Below are positions 5,284 to 8,911 of a stretch of 8,911 nt of DNA, piece by piece. The stretch is taken from NCBI GenBank assembly GCA_020047885.1, contig JAIFNF010000254.1:1-8911 (forward strand), read 5' to 3'. Position numbers and translations under genes: made by a program. The stretch comes from Gammaproteobacteria bacterium. GTDB taxonomy: Bacteria; Pseudomonadota; Gammaproteobacteria; Competibacterales; Competibacteraceae. The notes beneath the pieces are model-generated. The model saw only the letters and a program-made list of their open reading frames with translations, searched no databases and was not told where the DNA came from. The stretch's first letter is position 1. The number at the start of each line of letters is the position of its first letter.

Positions 5284-6371
5284 GATGTTGCCTCCCGCCG
5301 CCGCCGTAACAAGCCCATCAAGCCCTGCGGCAGCAACAGCGTCACCGCGACAAACAAACCACCCAGCGCGAACAGCCAGATTTCCGGCAATGCCCCGGTC
5401 AGCCAGGTTTTGGCGTAATTCACCAACACCGCGCCCGCCACCGCCCCCACCAGCGTGCCACGCCCGCCAACCGCCACCCAGATCACCGCCTCAATGGAGT
5501 TCAGGGGCGCAAATTCACCAGGGTTAATAATGCCGACTTGTGGCACATACAGCGCTCCGGCAATCCCGGCCAGCACGGCTGACAGCGTGAAGACCAGCGT
5601 TTTTACCCGCTCCACCCGATAACCCAGAAAGCGGGCGCGATCTTCGCTATCGCGGATGGCGACTAATACCCGTCCCAGTCGCGTCGAAACCAGCCAGCGG
5701 CACAGTAAATAACCACCTGCCAATGCCAAAGCGGAAAGAATAAATAGCACGATGCGGGTTCCCTCTGCGTGCAATGGATAACCGAGAATCTCCTTGAAAT
5801 CGGTCAGACCGTTATTCCCGCCAAAGCCCATCTCATTGCGGAAAAAGGCCAGCATCAGCGCATAGGTCAACGCTTGGGTAATAATGGACAGATAGACCCC
5901 TGACACCCGCGACCGGAAGGCAAACCAGCCGAAGATAAAAGCCAGTAAGCCGGGAACGACCATCACCATTAAAATGGCAAAACCGAACGAGTCGAAACCG
6001 AACCAGTACCACGGCAATTCAGTCCAGTTCAGGAACACCATGAAATCGGGCAAATTGGGGTCGCCGTAAACGCCGCGCGTGCCAATCTGGCGCATCAGGT
6101 ACATACCGAAGCAATACCCGCCCAGTGCGAAAAATGCGGCATGACCGAGGCTGAGAATGCCCATGTAGCCCCAAACCAGATCAATCGCCACAGCTAACAG
6201 GGCATAGCACAGATATTTGCCCAGAACGGTGACGGTGTAGGCGCTTAAATGCAGCGGATGATCCGATGGAACCAGCAGATTCAACACCGGAACGCCAATG
6301 CCAATAATGACCAACACGGCCAGCAGAACCAGTCCAGCCCGGTCAGATAACAGCCAGCGGGGAAGTAACAT
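5280..6371 (-). CDS. urtC: Urea ABC transporter permease UrtC
   Basis: This inner-membrane permease subunit pairs with UrtB to form the urea path, and is LivM-like. In 363 aa it shows about eight to ten hydrophobic segments, starting at LVLLAVLVIIGIGVPVLNLL (about 14-33). The family signature LVWGYMGILSLGHAAFFALG is at 65-84. The ATPase-coupling loop is in AIRDSEDRARFLGYRVERVK (about 237-256). The C-terminus has the Gly-rich AVGGRGTLVGAVAGA and the basic end GLLRRRREATS, cytoplasmic by the positive-inside rule. Length fits the family. ATG 6371 has GGAGG (6380-6384) eight bases upstream inside the end of urtB, with only 3 bp between urtB stop and urtC start. Confidence 0.95.
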   Translation of the reverse strand: MLLPRWLLSDRAGLVLLAVLVIIGIGVPVLNLLVPSDHPLHLSAYTVTVLGKYLCYALLAVAIDLVWGYMGILSLGHAAFFALGGYCFGMYLMRQIGTRGVYGDPNLPDFMVFLNWTELPWYWFGFDSFGFAILMVMVVPGLLAFIFGWFAFRSRVSGVYLSIITQALTYALMLAFFRNEMGFGGNNGLTDFKEILGYPLHAEGTRIVLFILSALALAGGYLLCRWLVSTRLGRVLVAIRDSEDRARFLGYRVERVKTLVFTLSAVLAGIAGALYVPQVGIINPGEFAPLNSIEAVIWVAVGGRGTLVGAVAGAVLVNYAKTWLTGALPEIWLFALGGLFVAVTLLLPQGLMGLLRRRREATS

Positions 6372-6374
6372 GGT

Positions 6375-7985
6375 TTAAACCTCCGCGGCTCGGCCACGCT
6401 GTGGGAACAATCCACGCGGGCGTTTCTGGATGAACAGGATCAGGAAGACCAGCACGACGATTTTGGCCAGCACCGCACCAGCCCACGGTTCCAGCAATTT
6501 ATTAGCGACGCCCAGCGAGAGACCCGCCACCAGCGTTCCCCACAGATTGCCGACCCCGCCAAACACCACCACCATGAACGAATCCACGATGTAGCTTTGG
6601 CCAAGGTTAGGACCAACATTGGTCAATTGCGACAGCGCAACGCCCGCGACACCGGCGATGCCACTGCCCAGGCCAAAGGTCAGCGCATCTACCCGCGCCG
6701 ACCGCACCCCCATCGCCCGCGCCATCGCCCGATTTTGCGCCACCGCCCGCACTTCCAGCCCCAATCGAGTGCGTTGCAGCGCCAGCCAGAGCAAGGCGAA
6801 TACGGCGATGCAGAAACCGACGATCACCAGTCGGTTCAGCGTCACTTCCAGCGGCCCCAGCAGAATCGTGCCGCTCATCCAGTCCGGGGTCGCGACCGAG
6901 CGATTCAGCGGTGAAAAGATCGACCGCACCGCCTGTTGCAGAATCAGGCTAACGCCGAAAGTCGCCAACAGGGTTTCCAGTGGGCGACCATAGAGAAAGC
7001 GAATAATGCCGCGCTCAATGGCGATGCCGACCAGCCCAGCCACCAGAAACGCCAGCGGCACCGCTACCGGCAGCGACCAGTTCACCGGCAGCCATTGCTG
7101 CACCAGCCACGTGGTGTAAGCACCCAGCATCATCAATTCACCGTGCGCCATATTGATCACGCCCATGACCCCGAAGGTCACGGCCAGGCCAATCGCCGCC
7201 AGAATCAGCACCGACCCCAGCGACAGGCCAAAAAACAGGGTTTCCGCCCAGCCCAGCATTTGCAAGCGAAATTCGGTTTTTGCCAGGGCAATTTTCGCGG
7301 CTTCACGCACCGCAGCATCGCTATCGTCGGCCGCCGCCCGCATCAATGGGCCACGAATTTCCGAAGGCGTCCAGCCACCCATGGCGGCTGCCGCTTTAGC
7401 GCGAACCGTCGCGTCTTCACTGGCCAGATCCGCCAGCGCCAACGCCACCGTGAGTAATTCTTTAAGCTTCTGATCGGGTTCAACCGCTAACTGCGCCTTC
7501 AACCGTTCCGCGCCAATCGGATTGGGACTGCGCAAAAAGGCTTCGACCGCCGACCGCCGTTGCTGTGGGTCCGCGCTGGCCAGTCCCAAACTCGCCAACA
7601 GATTCTCGATCATGGCTCGCAGGCGGTTGTTCGCGGTGATGCGGTCCAGATCGCGTTTACTGGCCTGACCGAGCGCTGCGCCGCTCACCGCATCTTCAAT
7701 CGTGATCTCCGCCGCATCGTTCAGGCCGATGACCACCCGGTCACCGTCGATCTGGTAATACAGACGGCTGTCCGCCAGCGCTTTGAGAATCACGGCCATG
7801 CGGGGATGATCCTGCGCCGCCAGACGTTCCACCAGGGCGGCCTTTTCAGCGAAATCGGCCTCGCGCAACTGGACCAGCGTTGTCTGTAGCGCTGCGTCAT
7901 CGGCGAAGGCGGGCGGAGCAAACAGTGCCAACAGCATCAGGGCGAGACCGGCCAACCCGGCGCAAAACGGCGTGCGGGATACCAT
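6375..7985 (-). CDS. urtB: Urea ABC transporter permease UrtB
   Basis: This is the other permease subunit, LivH-like. At 536 aa it has the long N-terminal extension that separates UrtB from ordinary branched-chain amino acid permeases. A signal peptide is visible at residues 1-28 (hydrophobic GLAGLALMLLALFAPPAFA, cleavage likely before DD). Next comes a soluble helical, HEAT-like domain at about 30-240 that would sit in the periplasm (for example AAAMGGW and DDSDAAVREAAKIAL). The membrane domain runs from about 250 to 530, with the family motif GVINMAHGELMMLGAY at 275-290 and GVGNLWGTLVAG near the end. ATG 7985 has AGAGAG about nine bases upstream. It follows urtA after a 153-bp gap containing a palindromic repeat, so it may be expressed less than urtA. 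Confidence 0.95.
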   Translation of the reverse strand: MVSRTPFCAGLAGLALMLLALFAPPAFADDAALQTTLVQLREADFAEKAALVERLAAQDHPRMAVILKALADSRLYYQIDGDRVVIGLNDAAEITIEDAVSGAALGQASKRDLDRITANNRLRAMIENLLASLGLASADPQQRRSAVEAFLRSPNPIGAERLKAQLAVEPDQKLKELLTVALALADLASEDATVRAKAAAAMGGWTPSEIRGPLMRAAADDSDAAVREAAKIALAKTEFRLQMLGWAETLFFGLSLGSVLILAAIGLAVTFGVMGVINMAHGELMMLGAYTTWLVQQWLPVNWSLPVAVPLAFLVAGLVGIAIERGIIRFLYGRPLETLLATFGVSLILQQAVRSIFSPLNRSVATPDWMSGTILLGPLEVTLNRLVIVGFCIAVFALLWLALQRTRLGLEVRAVAQNRAMARAMGVRSARVDALTFGLGSGIAGVAGVALSQLTNVGPNLGQSYIVDSFMVVVFGGVGNLWGTLVAGLSLGVANKLLEPWAGAVLAKIVVLVFLILFIQKRPRGLFPQRGRAAEV

Positions 7986-8138
7986 GCGGGATGTCTCTCT
8001 TGGGAAGGGTTAAGGAAGAATCCCCAGTGACGAGGGGGTCAAGCGTAGACCATCGAACCACCCCGGCGCTTCGCGCCACCCCTCCTTATCCAAGGAGGGG
8101 AGAAAAGACGCGACCGGGGGGATTTCACGCCATCAGGC
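7986..8138 (-). other. urtA-urtB intergenic leader
   Basis: The 153 bp between urtA stop and urtB start is the only sizeable gap in the operon. Most of it is the palindromic repeat at 8056-8125. A further weak pairing, CCCC (8022-8025) with the G-run at 8034-8038, lies nearer urtB. I see no promoter I would defend for separate urtB transcription. Confidence 0.5.
8056..8125. repeat. REP/MITE-like palindromic repeat in the urtA-urtB gap
   Basis: Three nested inverted repeats are visible. Outer arms: AACCACCCCGG (8056-8066) against CCGGGGGGATT (8114-8124), two mismatches. Inner hairpin one: GGCGC TTC GCGCC (8065-8077). Inner hairpin two: CCCCTCCTT (8079-8087) and AAGGAGGGG (8092-8100), perfect 9-bp arms with a four-base loop. 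From memory this CCCCTCCTT-AAGGAGGGG-GGGGTGGTT pattern is a dispersed repeat found in many proteobacterial genomes, usually between genes. On the urt transcript it makes a strong stem-loop 3' of urtA and could protect urtA mRNA or stop part of the transcription, raising binding protein over permease. No transposase is encoded. Confidence 0.75.
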
Positions 8139-8911
8139 TCAGTAATTCTGGCCGGCGCACTTCTTGGTGACAGTGTTGAAATTGCCGCACTTGATCTTGG
8201 GATCCGCCCAGTCAGCAATGATGTCCTTGCTGCCCGGCAGGAAGTCCGACCAAGCGTCACCGGGCACCAGTTCCTTGGTCTTCCATACCACGTCAAATTG
8301 TCCATCCGCCTGAATTTCGCCAATGAACACCGGCTTGGTCAGATGATGGTTGGGCAACATCTTGGCGACGCCACCGGTCAGGTTGGGAAATTCGATGCCG
8401 ACCATGGCCGGAATAACTTTGTCAGGACTGGTCGTCTTGGCTTTCTCGACGGCCTTGACCCACATATTGAAGCCGATGTAATGCGCTTCCATGGGATCGT
8501 TGGTGACACGCTTGGGATCCTTGATAAATTCATGCCATTTCTTGATGAAGGCGTCGTTAGCCTTGTCCTTGATGCTCATGAAGTAGTTCCAGGCGGCCAG
8601 ATGCCCGACCAGTGGCTTGGTGTCGATGCCGGACAGTTCTTCTTCGCCCACCGAGAAAGCCACGACCGGAATGTCGGTAGCCGACACGCCCTGATTACCC
8701 AGTTCCTTGTAGAACGGGACATTGGCATCGCCGTTGATGGTGGAAACCACGGCGGTTTTCTTGCCTGCGGAACCGAATTTCTTAATATCGGAGACGATGG
8801 ACTGCCAGTCGGAATGGCCGAACGGGGTGTAGTTGATCATGATGTCTTCTTCCTTGACCCCCTTGGCCTTGAGATAGGCTTCCAGAATCTTGTTGGTGGT
8901 GCGCGGATAGA
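8139..8911 (-). CDS. urtA: Urea ABC transporter substrate-binding protein UrtA (C-terminal part)
   Basis: This is the periplasmic binding protein that delivers urea to UrtBC. The frame is open from the window edge (first full codon ends at 8909) to TGA at 8139-8141, giving 256 codons; the start and signal peptide lie beyond position 8911. The visible sequence begins YPRTTNKILEAYLKAKGV and includes IMINYTPFGHSDWQSIVSDI, a strong UrtA hallmark, then TAVVSTINGDANVPFYKEL, the ATDIPVVAFSVGEEEL segment, and ETHYIGF-like EAHYIGFNMWVKAVEKA. It ends with NHHLTKPVFIGEIQADGQFD and a terminal Cys pair region (KCGNFNTVTKKCAGQNY). The methionine at 8840 is internal and not the start. It is the first transporter gene of the operon, so the promoter, probably nitrogen-controlled in this family, is outside the window. 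Confidence 0.95.
   Translation of the reverse strand, partial: YPRTTNKILEAYLKAKGVKEEDIMINYTPFGHSDWQSIVSDIKKFGSAGKKTAVVSTINGDANVPFYKELGNQGVSATDIPVVAFSVGEEELSGIDTKPLVGHLAAWNYFMSIKDKANDAFIKKWHEFIKDPKRVTNDPMEAHYIGFNMWVKAVEKAKTTSPDKVIPAMVGIEFPNLTGGVAKMLPNHHLTKPVFIGEIQADGQFDVVWKTKELVPGDAWSDFLPGSKDIIADWADPKIKCGNFNTVTKKCAGQNY

Noticed and set aside
3798..5527. Long plus-strand open frames opposite urtE, urtD and urtC
   Set aside because: They mirror strongly supported ABC transporter genes in GC-rich DNA; His/Pro/Arg/Gln-rich translations are typical antisense shadows.
6597..7889. Several plus-strand open frames opposite urtB
   Set aside because: Antisense to a well-supported permease gene; low-complexity Arg/Gln/Ser-rich products without motifs.
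8039..8323. 94-codon minus-strand open frame overlapping urtA end and the repeat
   Set aside because: Part is out of frame with urtA and the rest (for example FSPPWIRRGGAKRRGG) is a translation of the palindromic repeat.

Overview
The window looks like a chromosomal segment from a moderately GC-rich proteobacterium. A gammaproteobacterium is my best guess, from the style of the urea transporter proteins, the WYL-type regulator and a dispersed palindromic repeat of a kind I associate with such genomes; no ribosomal or other taxonomic marker is present.

Layout. (1) Positions 1-255 hold no convincing gene: an AT-rich end with two near-identical 21-bp direct repeats, then a short balanced stretch. 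(2) Positions 256-1319 (minus) encode a WYL-domain transcriptional regulator broken by a single-base frameshift after the winged-helix domain. (3) Positions 1320-1586 are a divergent intergenic region. (4) Positions 1587-3626 (plus) form an AT-rich three-gene island: an unrecognised 204-aa protein, a PD-(D/E)XK nuclease-family protein, and a 179-aa protein whose start overlaps the nuclease stop by 8 bp and which resembles the C-terminal part of longer nucleases of the same family. Base composition differs clearly from both flanks, which suggests acquisition by transfer. (5) A 12-bp-arm palindrome at 3657-3681 separates the island from the convergent urt operon. (6) Positions 3705-8911 (minus) are a urea ABC transporter operon, transcribed right to left: urtA (substrate-binding protein, 5' end outside the window), urtB and urtC (permeases), urtD and urtE (ATPases).

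The five Urt proteins work as one import complex: UrtA captures urea in the periplasm, UrtB/UrtC form the inner-membrane channel, and UrtD/UrtE power it. The genes are tightly packed (3-bp gap B-C, 4-bp overlap C-D, 14-bp overlap D-E), except for a 153-bp urtA-urtB gap that carries a palindromic dispersed repeat able to fold into stable hairpins on the transcript. Urease genes do not follow urtE; the AT-rich island does.

The part most likely to be undescribed is the island: a two-polypeptide version of a usually single-chain PD-(D/E)XK protein, with a strong hairpin or inverted repeat right at its start, next to an orphan gene and a WYL regulator (a class often found near defence genes). A defence or nucleic-acid-processing role is an inference from family and context only.
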